The notes beneath the pieces are model-generated. The model was not told where the DNA came from and searched no databases. It saw nothing but the letters and a program-made list of their open reading frames with translations. Below, one piece after another: positions 48,901-61,896 of a stretch of DNA of 64,000 bases. Every line of letters begins with the position of its first letter. Positions within the stretch are counted from its first letter, which is position 1. Position numbers and translations under genes: made by a program. The DNA lies in the NCBI RefSeq assembly GCF_002443255.2, contig NW_019211458.1, positions 11,182,402 through 11,246,401 of the forward strand, written 5' to 3'. Source of the DNA: Varroa destructor. Its lineage: Eukaryota; Arthropoda; Arachnida; Mesostigmata; Varroidae.

Positions 48901-51900
48901 ACGTCATGCGTTAACAAAACTGAACTTTGACCTATTATGATTGTAACCGAAATGACGAATGTCCTAGTTCGAATAAAAGTGCTGTCATACGGTATTTCAT
49001 CAACTACCCATATGCGCCAGGTTTTACTTAGTCTATTCATGGCGTTAAGGATACGTTATGAAACTACTAGTATATTCAGGACAAAATAAGAATTATTAAT
49101 AGGAACACATGGTGGTTTTGTAAAATTCCAACATTCTCTCGGGATCATTGTCTAAAAAGAAAAGGATTTAATAGCTCTTTTAACGCTGTCAAGGCCTTTG
49201 CGTACCTAACAAAGTTCCTTATTTTTGGCAAACGGTGGATGCCTTCCGGTTGCTTAGCTTGTTCTACCTGCACGCTAAAAAAACTCTCTTTTAGATTTGC
49301 ACTGACCGTAGAATACTGGTTTGCTAGACTTGTTGGTTGTCTGATTTTTGACACTTCGTAAAAATGCTTAGAAACGTAAGCATTTCCAACGGTGTTATAT
49401 CTGCCCTACATAACAAAGCAACTATATTAATTATACACTAAAAGCGTAACTAGCTTATTCTTATAAACATGGCCAGTTATCGAATTCGTAGCTCACTCAC
49501 ATGGGCTTACATAGATTTATTCATACACGACCGACTTTTCCCTTACGCAGACAGATCCACTTAGGCAGCATAAGGGGCGTTTATTTGCGACACACTTACA
49601 TATAAGTAGTGCGTGTGAAACAATTAAGTTGATTTAACGTTGAGTGCTGACGACACAGCCGCTATATAATCGGGTGAGAACAATACTGTTAGACCATAGT
49701 TCCATAAACTGTTTGTTCCCGTTAAACCTTCGTATCAATTTATATTTGTTCTATTTGGTTTTACAGCATGAAGTCAACGAACAGAATCGTGCGAAAAAAA
49801 AGCCATTTCGAACATTATTTTCGTTGTTGAGTCATTCTGTTTTCGTCTTGTTCCTCTGTGTACTCTCTGTTCATATTTTTACCGTTGTTCCATTTTTTAA
49901 TATCGATATCGCCTTTTAGTCCATTTACTCCGTGTCCGCACCTCTGATTCGTTCGACGGTGGTTCCACGTAAAGATTATTTGCAACGTAAAATATATGTC
50001 TCTAATGTATCCGCCTTTATGTATCGTTTGCTATTGTTCCTTTTTTGGGATGTAGTGAAGTGAGATGTCACTGGCTTTGTTTCTAGTGTGGGGGAAGGGG
50101 GCACCGTGTCGACGGGCGACAGGATGGATGTGCACATTTTTTTATTGTCTATAATAGCCCTAAATCCATCTAAAGGCTGACAAACGTGGTGTTTATTTCA
50201 GTTAGAATTCATAGTAGAACTTTACCATAAGCGGCCATTTACTGGTAACATAGCAGGTCCTGTTGCGGCTCGTTGTTGTTAACTTCATTGTTGTAATTCC
50301 AGTTTAATGAATGGTTTATTTTCTTAGGTTCTAACAGACGCGATATATGTGTGTTTCAATAACTCGGATAGAGTTATAGCATTATTCAACATATAATGTA
50401 TAAGCTATAGTCTATGCTTTATTCTTCGCAATTAAAATAATTAACTTAGCAGGTGTAAACTGACAAGCCAACACCCCAATGTGTTTGTTTGCGAGATTGC
50501 GTACCTTTAGATTAACGTTTGTTTTTTTCGTATTTTATTTTATTATCTACTCCGTGGCCTGGGTTTGCTCATCATCTCAGCGATAACTGGCGGGAATCCA
50601 AGCATGTCGACTAGATATAATCACAATGATGATAGTATAATGATACTAATCAGCAGATCGTAGGACTCTGTTAGCTGCCATATATCGTGTTTTACGTTCG
50701 GTACCTAACTATTACATATAGAATGGTGGTCTCCAGTGAAGAAGAAGAGTAGCTTCCAAGCACTTTTGTGCTCGTGCGCTGTTTACGCTTTTCCGTATAT
50801 AGCCACAAGGAGTGAAGTAAAGATAGATACCGTAAAAAACAAAAACCTTTCTCTTTTAGGACATGAGATTCTCTTACAGATGGTCTATTCGTGTTGTATT
50901 CAAAGTTGACTAAAAAAGACAGCAACGCATACCGAAGTTAGCGAGAACAAGTTGTTACATATTGTATTACATATGTATAGGTACATATGTCGGATAATAG
51001 TAATAGAAAAATAGCCAGGGACATAAATGACGCAAAAGACGAACAGGCATTGATTGTTTCACACTTTGAATCTAAAGGATGTTGCTTCGGAAAAAGGTTT
51101 TTTAGCATATTCGCTAGAGCCACATCCTTGATCCTGGCTAAAACTAAGTGCCGACTTTTCTAAAGTACGTACTGGATCAATACAATTTGCGGCCTGTGTG
51201 TAGCAAAACGTATCAGATCAAGCAATATCGCCATTGTTAAACACGTTTACGCGTCTAATCACAGCTGTCGTTTAACGACTTCACTGTTTATAATCTGAGA
51301 CACACGAATCAATGTATGTGCAACAAATATGGCTATAGATTTTTGTCGCCGATGCCGCTTCTTGATAGACAGCCGCCCCCAAATGGTCCCTGTTCGTTCA
51401 ATGCAGGGATTACGTAGCAGAAACTTTAACTACAGATCGTTAACGTGTTAAAATGAAATTATGACTCAGGGAAAATCTGAGCACTATGAAATTCCGAAGA
51501 ACTGATATCATTCAACTTCTTATATATGACATTGTTATCTGCCTTAGTAATTACTGCGCAGGGGTGACGTGTTAGACCGCAACATGGGACTATGGACAGG
51601 CATAATTCTAGCAGTTCAGATAATGGATAACAGGTAGCTAAAACAGGGTAGGAATTATAACATATTTCAAGTGGTGGCCGAGAGAATAAATTACTAGTTG
51701 AAAGGTAGCATAATACGTTGCAACCTGTGCCGTAGAGAGCCGTTTTTAAAAGTTAGCTTGACCTCAAAAGTTTTATGAACTGGTTAAGTAGTAATACTAA
51801 GCGCTAAGCTTAGTTTAATCAAAGGATCAAGAAGTGATCACCCCCAAGTACATTACCAGACGATTTGTACCCCTTCGTTAGAGTTTTGTGCGGCGTATCC

Positions 51901-54900
51901 TATATCGTTTTGAAAAATATAAGAAAAAACTGGGTCCCCGAAATTCGGAAGGTCAGCGAGCTATTATATTTGTATTTGTGCAAATGTAGTTGATTATTTT
52001 ATTACTAAATACTTTGCAAACATAAAATCATAATAATACAAAGGTCTATTTACAGGCACCAATCACAGCAGTGTGTGCCTATACTATATCATCGATTTAT
52101 ATAAGGAATTCGAAAAAACAATTCAACAGAGAATTACACTTCGTTGCGATAATATTTAAAGTCGCCAGTAATCGGTGATTTTTTTACAGCGTATTAGTAT
52201 CATCAGTGTTACCTTTGCATAAGCTAAAAGAAGTATTAATAAGGTATAACAACTTACTTTATTAACAACTTTACAAGTAAAATGCTGTATTATATAGTAT
52301 GTCCAGCCATAATGCAACCGGAGACTCTGGTTTGAAGCTTCCGACGCTATGCCTCACTTCATCCCGCGGAAACACGAGCTATAGCACAATGTCCCTGTGA
52401 GCATATTATTGCATCCGTCTATTCGGTTCGCAATGTTCTCAAAGTCACGGCCAGTCTGAAGCAAACTTTGCCCCTTAAACAGCAAATGCCCCTTCACCCT
52501 TTTTTGCTTCTGCTCACAACTATACCTGATCAATTCGTTTCCGGTGCATGATCAAAGTTACACGTTCAAAGGGAAACGATTCTCTGCAGCGATTTTTCAC
52601 TCAAATGCCGGTAACATGTTGCGCGATATGTACTCTTGCCATCCCTCTATAGAAGTATTTTCTCCAACTTGCCGCTACTGGAGCAGTTGGTCCAGAGCGA
52701 TGGCTAGAAACCTCATAGAACCTTTATACCTCCTTCGGTTCCTGTTACGATCCAGACTGTTGGTTGACATGAACTTACCGGATGACCGAATCTACATCAT
52801 ATTCATTGCGTTTAATACTGAGTAATTTCTCGCCGCCTTCGCTTGAAAATCTTTCGCCTACTGTTGTGCAAAGCCGCTGGTCGTCATGCATTTTGCTATG
52901 TATTTGCTACACACAACGCGCTACTCATCCATATCTGTAGACGCTGGGCAATATGTAACTGCTGCACTATATTGAAGACTGTATGAGGTAGATCCTGCCA
53001 CAGCTATCACCGACGAACAATATGAACGGTATCTGTAGTAATGAGTAGTTGATGAGTGTCTGTCTGCATTGTTCGTTCTCGACTATTACCGTTATTTGCT
53101 TTCGAACGACGCTGCCGTGCCCAGTGCTTGATTTAGAGGTGTCATCCGCGTCGTTAGCGTGAGAATTAGCCACAATGGCCAACAGCAACAGTTGGAACCG
53201 CTAGCTACATCGTTAATAAGATTAGCGATGGAGTGGAGGCATTGCCTCGGGGAATAAAAGTAGAGCTTTTTATGACAAAGTTTCGACGGTTCTCAAAGTT
53301 GATTCCATCCCTGCGCGTTGCTCAGCTTATCTTCGACGGGCGCCAGCCAAGTCGATGCGCAGCAGCAGAAAAAGAAGGATGGAGACTACAGGCGGGTATT
53401 TACTTGGGTATTGTAATAAAACAGGCGCCGATGCGCTGATATGGTAGTTATCCCTGCGGTCACCCGTGGATCATGTCACGTGATCGAGCCTCTACTGTAT
53501 TGCAACGGCGAGTTTTAGAACTGTTTGCAGTGGTGACAGCAATACCTAGTCTAATTATCTAACGCGTTATCCCGCGCTAGAATTTAGGTCCGCGCTTTAC
53601 AAGCTGGAATCTACTATGTTGTCTGCACATTATAAGTAGATGCTAATGTTTGTTGGGCAATGACGGCGTTAGTAGCTAAGGTGGTTACGAACAAAAAAAA
53701 AAACAAGATATAACTGTAACGGCTCTACAACTACTGCTTGAATTGGCACACGAGTGCCTACTGCATTTGTCGATCTCATTGTGCATCACTAGCTAAAGCA
53801 CAACTAATTAAGAACAATGAAAAGTTTTAATTTCTCTGTGCCTACTATGTGCTACTCGTTATCCATCGCAGCCATTATAAACACCGAAAAAAAGTTACTG
53901 CGCCCTTGTAAGTCTGAGCTATCGCCAAATAACTGCCATTTTTTTAGGCGCACAGATGATCCTGAAGTCCCCATATTTTTACATTTCTTATGCCCTGTAT
54001 GGGAACGTCGCTTGGTATACTGACCTGTATGTACTCCTTTGTAACTGAAAGATTTTCATTTAATTGACTTGACCCTATAGCTATAAAAGTCCGTTACTGT
54101 AAAAAGCCATATGAATCATTCAAAGTGTGCTGCACATTATATTTAAACTAGTTTTAATATATATCAAGTTAGAAGCTTAACGTCTTCTATTTAATGATCG
54201 AATAGACTGAAACATTTGGTAATGGTTTTTGGGGTCTCACTTGCGTGCTTTCTAAAATACAGAGCATGAACTAACTTTCAACTTTAAGGGGTAGCCGTAG
54301 TTTCTACAATAAATGGGGTGTATAATAAATGATAGGGCTAAGGAGGCTACCTAACAAAGTGCTTGTACAGATTTTTCTTATGATATAACGGATTTGCTAA
54401 TATAATGATTTAGCATAGGAATCTATCGTAGGAAGTGGTCGCAGAAGCATAATTTGTACAAGTAATGCATTAAAGAGCTTACATACACTGGATTTACAGG
54501 CGATTCCGAATATAAGCTCAATGAATATAGAATCTGGATTTCAAAAAAGGGGTTTATCCATTATAATAAAAAGATTATAATAAAGGGAACGACATTGGCC
54601 GAGAATATCAGCTTTCAGGACTGTCGAAAAAGGGGGCAACAGAAAGTTTGCTGTATACAATAGAACTTCGTACTATAAATTCTGTTAAAATAAGCGCTAG
54701 TGAATTCCACTTCTGATTAGAACACTGATTCATTTCGAACACCCTAAGCAGACAAAACAATAGAAGATGAAATGTCATGCTGGACATTAACAGTATATAT
54801 ATAATGCATCGTCGTATAGTTTCAGCCACTGCGTACTAGCCTTTTTTGGCCAGCGTAAATATCATCGCACTCCTTACTAGTGAAATACGCGCAGTCACCA

Positions 54901-57900
54901 TTTTCGCTGATTGCAGGCAAGGTTGTTTACATGTGCGATACCCCGTCAACAAAACGAGATGATCGACCGGCTCATCAGGGTGGACAAGAACTTCCGAAAA
55001 GAGATTATCCAACTTCGGCGATTGTCTATTTAGGAATTCCTTATGCTGAACCACCTCTCGGATCTTATCGACTCAGAGTGGGTTATTCGATATATGTCTC
55101 GCATATGTGAACGACGCACATAGCTAGTAATGAACATGAAGACCAAGAAAGCTTCTCTGTGCGTCTGTCTGACAAGTAGTAACAAAATCTTGCTACAATT
55201 ATTATTGAAAATGGGTGTCATATGTAAATTCTTAGTATTACTCGTATGCATTCATACGTCTTTATACTGTGTTCTTCTCAGGACCCTCAGCCTATCCAGT
55301 TTCGTGGTAACGTTGAAGCGAAAAAGTTTCGGGCATCTTGTCTGCAACATACGAATTTCACCGGTTCGATGAAAGGCATAAGTCATATCAGCGAAGATTG
55401 CCTCTATCTCAATATTTATACGCCTAATGTGAGTGACACTAACCTTGTCATGTTCAAATAGCGAATCTGAATAGTAGTCACCGATAGGGAGTATATTAAG
55501 GATCAGAACACAAAAACGAAGGCTATTATAATAATGTGCTAGTGGATATTAAGATAAAGAGAAGGAAGATAAAACGAGTGATTTGATGCAATGCAAGCGT
55601 ATTTCTCTGTAGTCGTATATATTTGCCGTAGCCACGTCATAGGCCTTTGCTAGATTAGGCTGTTGTCTAAAGGAAAACTAATTTTTGAACAGCAGTGGCC
55701 TAAGCCGAGCTTCGGAGTCAATTTTTAAGTCCCTGCAACAACCTTAGTACTTTCGTAACTCACCAGTCGCTTACGGTATGTACTAAATGCATTTAAAATA
55801 TAAAACGTTTTGTGTATAGATACAGTGTGCTCTAAAGGGTATGTTGTACGTTGACCTCTGTATTATAAACGACTGACTTAAGCCAGTTCATAACGACGAT
55901 GATCTTTACAATAGGATGAAGTGAACAGTGGGCAGCGGTCCGCGGTCATGGTGTATCTGCATGATGGAGAGTTCAGTCACGGATCCGGCAATCTGTTCCC
56001 AGGACACATGCTAGCCGCATCTCAGAGAGTTATCGTTGTGACACTCAATTACCGACTTGGCGCCCTCGGTTTTCTATCAACCGGAGATAATTCATCAGGT
56101 AAGCCTTTCGTAATTAATGAAATTAGAACTCTGAGCGAAGACAGCGTCTGAGCTTGATAACTTCAGAGTATATGTTCAAGGGCCGAACGACTTGCGAAAG
56201 ACATTATCTATTGATGAATGATATGAAATTAGAAAATAATATTCGTCCTGTTACGATCGCCAAGAGCGCAGTTCATCCGACGTTGTGTTTTGTGTATACA
56301 GCTGGGAACTATGGTCTAATGGATCAACGGGCAGCGATTCATTGGGTTTACCACAATATCGATAGGTTTGGAGGTGATCAAGAACGAATCACCCTCTTTG
56401 GACCTGGCGCCGGAGCGGCAGCTGCTGGAATTCATCTCATGCAACAGATTTATGGAGAAGACCGTATGTTCTTTTTAAATAATACAAATCTATAATTAAG
56501 TGTTATTACGACACCTACATAGAGTGCTAAGTGCATCGGCCTTGTGTTAAAGGATAGTTATTATTATCGTCATATTTAAGTGTTTATTCTTTCGTTTTTG
56601 CAGTGCACATCAAACGCGTGATTGCAATGTCTGGAAGTGCAACCGCCGACTGGGCCTCAATTGATGATGCGATTTTTGTGCGAAATATCTCCCGTCTTTA
56701 TGGCGAGCAAATAGGATGCTGGGCTATGGATAGCTGGAAGCTCGTTGAGTGTCTGAAGCGGTACTGTGTACCTGGGCGTATATTTTGTATATTAACCTAA
56801 TGGCCTCAAGGCCAACGCAACCCGTTCCGTCATGTCATTTTTGATCATACGTATTTACATATGGGTGAATTTTACTCTGTAGTTTGTTGTAGTGCGTTGA
56901 ATGCGCATATGCCGATCATTGTTGTAAATTCATAATTGAAGTCTATTGGAATGACTAAATTTTCATTGACATCTTATTTTATTCCAGAAAAAGCAATAAT
57001 AGTGTTGAATTCACTTTGACAACAGTGAAACCCGAACGGGGTTGGCTCCCTTGGGGACCAGTGCTCGATCGAAATACACGATTCAAGTCCCCCGTAATGC
57101 CATACACCCCACTCGCTTATCTTGAGCATAAGGTATAATTTTGTCTATCCTTCTAAGATTTTAACTTCCAAATTCATGTGGAGACCGTTGTTCAAGTTGG
57201 TAAAAAGGCAATTTTTTTTTGAAGGCAAGTAAACATAGCGAATAAACATTTCAGATGCCCCTGCCTGGTCGTATCGAAAAAATTGCCTACATGACCGGCG
57301 TAAGTAGGAATGATGCTTCATTTATAGCAAAGGAAGACCAAGAGCTTCGCAACATCGGTTACCAAATGACCTGGGATACATTTGACTCAAAGATTCGGGC
57401 CTATGCGAAAACTTACAACTATACAATTAACGAAGATGCGATCATTGACGCAATTCGCTTCATGTATACGCCCTGGATGCAGCCAGACAATTCATCTCTT
57501 CTTATCGAAGAATACGTGAATGTAAGTTGTGTGCGCGTCACAGAGGTTGCGGGTTTGAGGTGATTTTTCAGATATGTGGGTACGTACTGGACAACCATGT
57601 AATATTTGTATAGGAGAATAACGTAAGTTGTTGGTTTCGACGTTATGATTCAATGGTTCATTCCAGATGTTCTCAGACGCCTTGTACGCAGCGCCTATGG
57701 ATAGGATGGTGAAACTGCTATTGGAAATCAACGTGCCAGTGTACCAGTACGTGATGAACTATTCCTTAACTTCGGCCTACTTCCTCAAGTCGCAACGCGA
57801 ATGGGACCGTGTACCGCACGACCTTGAGTCAATCCTCGTTTCAGGGGCACCTTTCATGGATCCTAAGTTTTACCCTACCGACTACAACTTCGAGTCAGTG

Positions 57901-60469
57901 ACCTGGAGCGACGGAGATCGAAACATGAGCCAGTTGCTTATGGAAGCCTGGGCTAATTTTGCTAAGGAAGGCACTCCGACACCGAATGCTCTTTTCGGCG
58001 TCATTGACTGGAAACCTATGCTTAAAGGTAGATTGCTGTTAGTTGTTGACCACATAGACTCGTGCATTGCATCCTTTACTATTGCCGTTAACTTACTCAG
58101 AATTTTGTCAAACTAGGATAATTATATCTATTATGTTGCATTCTTTCAGGTAACCTTCAATATCTGTCATTGAACGCTACTTACTATGAGGCTCAGAATT
58201 CATCGTCTTTCATGTACCGCGACTATCGTCAAAAGCAAGCACAATTTTGGAATCAGTATGTTCCGGGAATTTTCGGCCGGGCCGAACATTTCTGGCCATA
58301 CTGGAACGAATTGCCGTGGGAGTATGAAAATCGGGTCTACAAAACATCACTGTACTTCGTTTCAGCTATGGCGGGACTATTTTTGTTTCTCGCGTGTGTC
58401 GGCTTCTGCTGTTACTGCCGCGCATCCAGGTACGATGATGACTTTTACTAAATGAAAAGCCGAACACAAACAAAAAGCACAATGTTAATGTTGATACTCA
58501 AAAAATGATGAGGTTCTCGTTGATGCCGAATGTCGCATCGACGTTTGAGACTGGTGAAATCTGCCAGCGAGGGCTTGCAGATTCCAAACCCAACATACGG
58601 CAGTTTCTGGGAAAGACTTACGTATGAATGCGTTTGGCATTGGTGGTCAGCTCTCATACTGAGTCTTTTATTGTATATAAGTATGTCTGTAAATGATAAT
58701 GGAAACGTTTAGAGTATTTTCTTGCTCGAAAGCGGCGATTTAAAACGATTTACTCATTGATTCGAAATTGTGCTTATATATATTAAATTTACCAATAAGT
58801 ACATACATTCTACAAAATCTCATAGAGCCATTACTTTTAGTAGGTAGTCGCCCGTATGCTGAACTTACTAAAATCTGGATTATATATTACAGATTCAAGG
58901 AACCTGACAATTTGCCGCATTACCGAATATGATACAATGTTTTTGCTTATCTTTGAAAAAAGATGTTGGGGCTGCACGCTTTTTTCAATCATTATTTTGT
59001 TGACAGACTGGCCTGTTTGGCATTTGTAATACGATAGTGCTTTTTAGGTATAATTTATCGGTACAGGCCGACAGACAAAGGATACTTAGTCTTACGAAAT
59101 CCACAGTAGAATACCAAGGCAAGAGAATCATCCTCTACTCGGAACGGTGGGTAGCGTGATATCTGGACTTCGGTAGCACAAAACGCGTAAATTCTTCGCT
59201 TGGAAAGGCGCTTCCAGTTTTGATCGCGACATTTGGCTCCGTTTGAGCTGGATGACGGGTTATCGCACGTCGGCTCTAGCGGAACGTGTGATCATTTTCC
59301 AAGGCTTGGCGACTTCTGCAATAGGCGTGATCTTGCGCGCATAACATGGAATGGCTAGAATGCGTGTGATTTAATGACACTTTAAGAGTTAAATGAAAAC
59401 CCTGACTGAAAGATGGTTTACATATGATTTAGCGAAATTTTATTTACTTCATATCATTTTGTAAATACGTACGTTGGCGTGTTAATGGATAAATAGAATA
59501 GAAGCTAATTGCGAGTTAATATCGGATGCTAAGGTTTCTGTTTACAGGCACAACCAACCTTTCTTTCAGTCTTTTTTATTTTATTTTGTCACGGCATTAC
59601 TTGTAAACGTTTTTCATCATCATAGTACACATTGTAAGTGTCCTTCAACGTAGATCGGCCATAAAGTACTCGCTATTCGGATTTGTTTTGTACTTTCAGA
59701 CGCTTGACTATTCTCAAAACAAGATTCTAGAATACAGTAAATGAATCAGCCTTGCTCGCTTGTGATTTTTATACAACAAAGCGTTATTAAAGAAAAGCTA
59801 GAATTATTTATAAATATATAAATATGACATCACGTATTTATTAAAACCCATCGCGCAAAGATCTGAACCTCTTCTATTTCGCATTCAAAAGCAGTGACGG
59901 CTCGGGCGCCTTGATCGGTAGAAGGGGTATCTGCGTGATACGAGTGCGTAAAGTGTAGAAGAGATCACTGTGCTCTAAATTGTTGCAGCAATGCTGGCCA
60001 TTGACGTTCTCTAGAGAACAAAAAAAAAAAAAAAAGAGCGACCGTTACTGTATTTATCTTGCCTGTGGACTTTCTCAGTGGTGTCCAAAATAGCTACGTA
60101 AAAGGATTAGCTTAATCCGTTTACATTCTATTATAATTTTATCCGCTACTCAAATAACGGAAGTGCTCCCAAGATGTTGCTGTCAGATGTCCTTGGGTGG
60201 TTGTTTGTTTACTAGGGTGTTTAGCCTCATTATTCGGCCGTTGCAGACGTTCATGTGTTACGTGGTCGCACTTTTTCAGATATTTGCATGATTCGATCGA
60301 CGAGACTGATTATGACAAGGCTTCATCACTAAAGTACGCGGGGCCCGGGGAATTTGGAAGAAGCCGCGCGGTCGCTGGCAGCGGCATGAAATCCGGCCTC
60401 TCGTGCGGCTCGTTGGCCTCCGCAGTCGCTGCTTCCACAAGGCATGTTCGCTTCGCAACTGATCACTGA
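45669..60469 (+). CDS. Gli: gliotactin-like cholinesterase-like adhesion protein
   Basis: Single-pass membrane protein of the inactive carboxylesterase group; gliotactin organises tricellular and septate junctions in insects. Exons: 45669-45999, 54917-55077, 55282-55428, 55915-56098, 56302-56463, 56604-56760, 56988-57132, 57255-57521, 57667-58027, 58150-58429, 60280-60469. Phases all match, giving 794 residues. Signal peptide near 31-46 (LSVCILVLLSFLS); ATG 45669 is the first of two in frame, and Met11 is also possible. Esterase landmarks: GIPYAEPP, SEDCLYLNIY, NYGLMDQRAAIHWV, FGGD. The nucleophile motif is FGPGAG with Gly310 in place of Ser, and the acid position is Asp449; His569 is kept. 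It is therefore non-catalytic. Membrane segment near 705-727, then a 65-residue Tyr-containing tail. Neuroligin is the main alternative; the DRNMSQ region and tail favour gliotactin. Confidence 0.85.
46000..54916 (+). other. gliotactin-like intron 1, about 8.9 kb
   Basis: Bounded by GTAAGA and TTGCAG. Scattered short frames (for example 47335-47622, 52544-52825) show no domain and are considered chance. Long first introns often hold enhancers, but none can be pointed to. Confidence 0.75.
54917..55077 (+). CDS. Gli: gliotactin-like exon 2
   Basis: A 161-nt exon, phase 1 to 0, with IVYLGIPYAEPPLGSYRLR, the conserved N-terminal esterase motif. The donor is AGA|GTGGGT. Confidence 0.9.
55282..55428 (+). 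CDS. Gli: gliotactin-like exon 3
   Basis: A 147-nt exon, phase 0 to 0: DPQPIQFRGNVEAKKFRASC and SEDCLYLNIYTPN. The SEDCLYLN signature of the family is intact, including its Cys. Confidence 0.92.
55915..56098 (+). CDS. Gli: gliotactin-like exon 4
   Basis: A 184-nt exon, phase 0 to 1: AVMVYLHDGEFSHGSGNLFP, VVTLNYRLGALGFLST. In active enzymes the oxyanion-hole motif is HGGG; here it is HDGE, a second sign of lost catalysis. Confidence 0.92.
56302..56463 (+). CDS. Gli: gliotactin-like exon 5 (degenerate nucleophile elbow)
   Basis: A 162-nt exon, phase 1 to 1: NYGLMDQRAAIHWVYHNIDR, FGGDQERITLFGPGAGAAAA. The Ser of GESAG is replaced by Gly. It ends at a strong GTATGT donor. Confidence 0.95.
56604..56760 (+). 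CDS. Gli: gliotactin-like exon 6
   Basis: A 157-nt exon, phase 1 to 2: HIKRVIAMSGSATADWASID, CWAMDSWKLVECLK. The donor AAGCG|GTACTG was chosen because only it matches the phase of exon 7. Confidence 0.8.
56988..57132 (+). CDS. Gli: gliotactin-like exon 7
   Basis: A 145-nt exon, phase 2 to 0: KPERGWLPWGPVLDRNTRFK, PYTPLAYLEHK. The FxPVxD-type motif of the family appears as WGPVLDR. Confidence 0.85.
57255..57521 (+). CDS. Gli: gliotactin-like exon 8
   Basis: A 267-nt exon, phase 0 to 0: KIAYMTGVSRNDASFIAKED, with Asp where active esterases have Glu of the DEG motif. Confidence 0.92.
57667..58027 (+). CDS. Gli: gliotactin-like exon 9
   Basis: A 361-nt exon, phase 0 to 1: MFSDALYAAPMDRMVKLLLE, VPHDLESILVSGAPFMD (His kept), SDGDRNMSQLLMEAWANFAK. 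Confidence 0.95.
58150..58451 (+). CDS. Gli: gliotactin-like exon 10 (membrane segment; two possible ends)
   Basis: It starts after TTCTTTCAG and encodes the end of the ectodomain, the membrane segment SLYFVSAMAGLFLFLACVGF and CCYCRAS. If spliced at CCAG|GTACGA (58430) it joins exon 11 in phase 2. If read through it ends RYDDDFY and stops at 58449-58451. Both ends carry Tyr with acidic residues. Confidence 0.9.
58452..60279. other. gliotactin-like 3' UTR (short form) or intron 10
   Basis: Either 3' UTR after the read-through stop or the intron before exon 11. No further coding frame is supported. It includes a poly(A) run at 60020-60035. Confidence 0.6.
60020..60035. repeat. poly(A) run, 16 nt
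   Basis: Simple A run, with no retroposon body seen 5' of it. Confidence 0.9.
60280..60469 (+). CDS. Gli: gliotactin-like exon 11 (alternative cytoplasmic tail)
   Basis: It follows GCACTTTTTTCAG-type sequence and enters in phase 2, giving Arg then YLHDSIDETDYDKASSLKYA and a Gly/Ser/Ala-rich tail ending HVRFATDH. The frame joins exon 10 exactly. The C terminus is not a clear PDZ ligand. It is less certain than exons 1-10 because the exon 10 donor is only moderate. Confidence 0.6.
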
Positions 60470-61832
60470 TACACGAAATTGAAACCGATTGAATATTTAG
60501 CAGCTAAATTGAGCAATGCTATATGATCTAATTTAACACCGTAACCTTGATTGATTCAAATTGGCGAATTACTATGAATGCTACGGCTTTACAATGGACT
60601 TATTAACTCTCACCAATTGCTTGATTGATGATTGAGCTATTGACTGCGATCCATCTCTCGAAAGTAGCGATTATTTCTTCGAGTGTTACTTTACGAACAT
60701 TCTAAAACTTTTATTTGACGACCCACGGCTTTTAAAAAAGCTTAGGCCGGTTACAATGTATTTGTTCTGTGTTCTAAGGCCAGTGATTCGTACCTCCTGG
60801 ATGGTAGCTTGGTTTATGAGCTTTACATTATATGATATTTTGCCTGCAAGATTTCCATCATGTTCAACTGGTCTCCTTATAAGTTAGATATGAATAGCTG
60901 TAGCTTATAAGTTGTGCTATATCATACTAATATCGTACTGTATCGATTGCGTAACCATATTCGTCTGAGACATATGTAACCATGATGTCTCATGCAGGTA
61001 ATAATGGCGAAAGTTCTATCGTCATGCTTTCAGTAACGTGAGCGCTGCCAATTTTGAGATGATAATAGACATGAAATCGAACGATGAGCTGCTGTACGCG
61101 AAAGTAGTTTTGCTGGCACTTTGTTTGGCTTTGGCGGTGGATACAGAATGAGTTACCGAAGTAATTACGAGCGTGCATGTATAGGGTAGACGCTCGCTTT
61201 CGCCGATGGGGTTTAGGTGGCTTGAGCGATTGTATTTGTTTTTTCCCTTTCAACTTTCCCTTACAGCTATCCGGTCCGTTACTTGCTACGGAGCGATTTG
61301 ATATTACTGTGCTGTGCTATTAGTTCTGTGTTATCTAAATAAGGTTCACTTCTTAAAAAAAATAGCAATTTAAACTGTCAAGCTAAGCATCTCTATTTCT
61401 ACTCACTATCTAATGAGAAAAAAAATACCATCAGCTCAAACCGGTTCCCTATCCCGTCTTAGCATGCCTCACCGTTTTCTAAGACTTTTTTCTGTTGAAG
61501 CCACATATTATCACAATACGCTTCTAAGTTAGCACTTGCTCGTTTCGGTATCGAATTCTTAACAATGCGACAATAACAATAGTAATGATCGTAGTTGCAC
61601 ACGGTAAACAATTGTATTTGTTGCACGTCGACACGTCTAACCTTCCGATCAACGTTGGGTTGCCCTCGTCACGTTTCCTGGTTGCAGTATGCATTCATTG
61701 GGTGGTACGCGATATGAAAGCCTGCTCGCTGTCCTGCCGAGGGACACCGCAGTATAGCAAAAGCTCAAGCCATCGGTGACTGTTTCAGCATCTTCTATTC
61801 AGTTTACCGTCGCTCCAAACTGACGATAAACC

Positions 61833-61840
61833 GCAGCAGT

Positions 61841-61874
<34 letters not shown>

Positions 61875-61896
61875 ACAACAACAGCAACAACAACAG
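61833..61896. repeat. CAG/CAA trinucleotide repeat
   Basis: About 21 triplets of GCA/ACA type with a single early GTA interruption. In the CAG frame a TAG interrupts it, so it is not an intact polyglutamine frame. In the GCA frame an open stretch continues to about 62051 but has no other support. Confidence 0.9.

Noticed and set aside
52544..52825. 93-codon frame inside gliotactin-like intron 1
   Set aside because: No domain, no flanking signals; likely chance.
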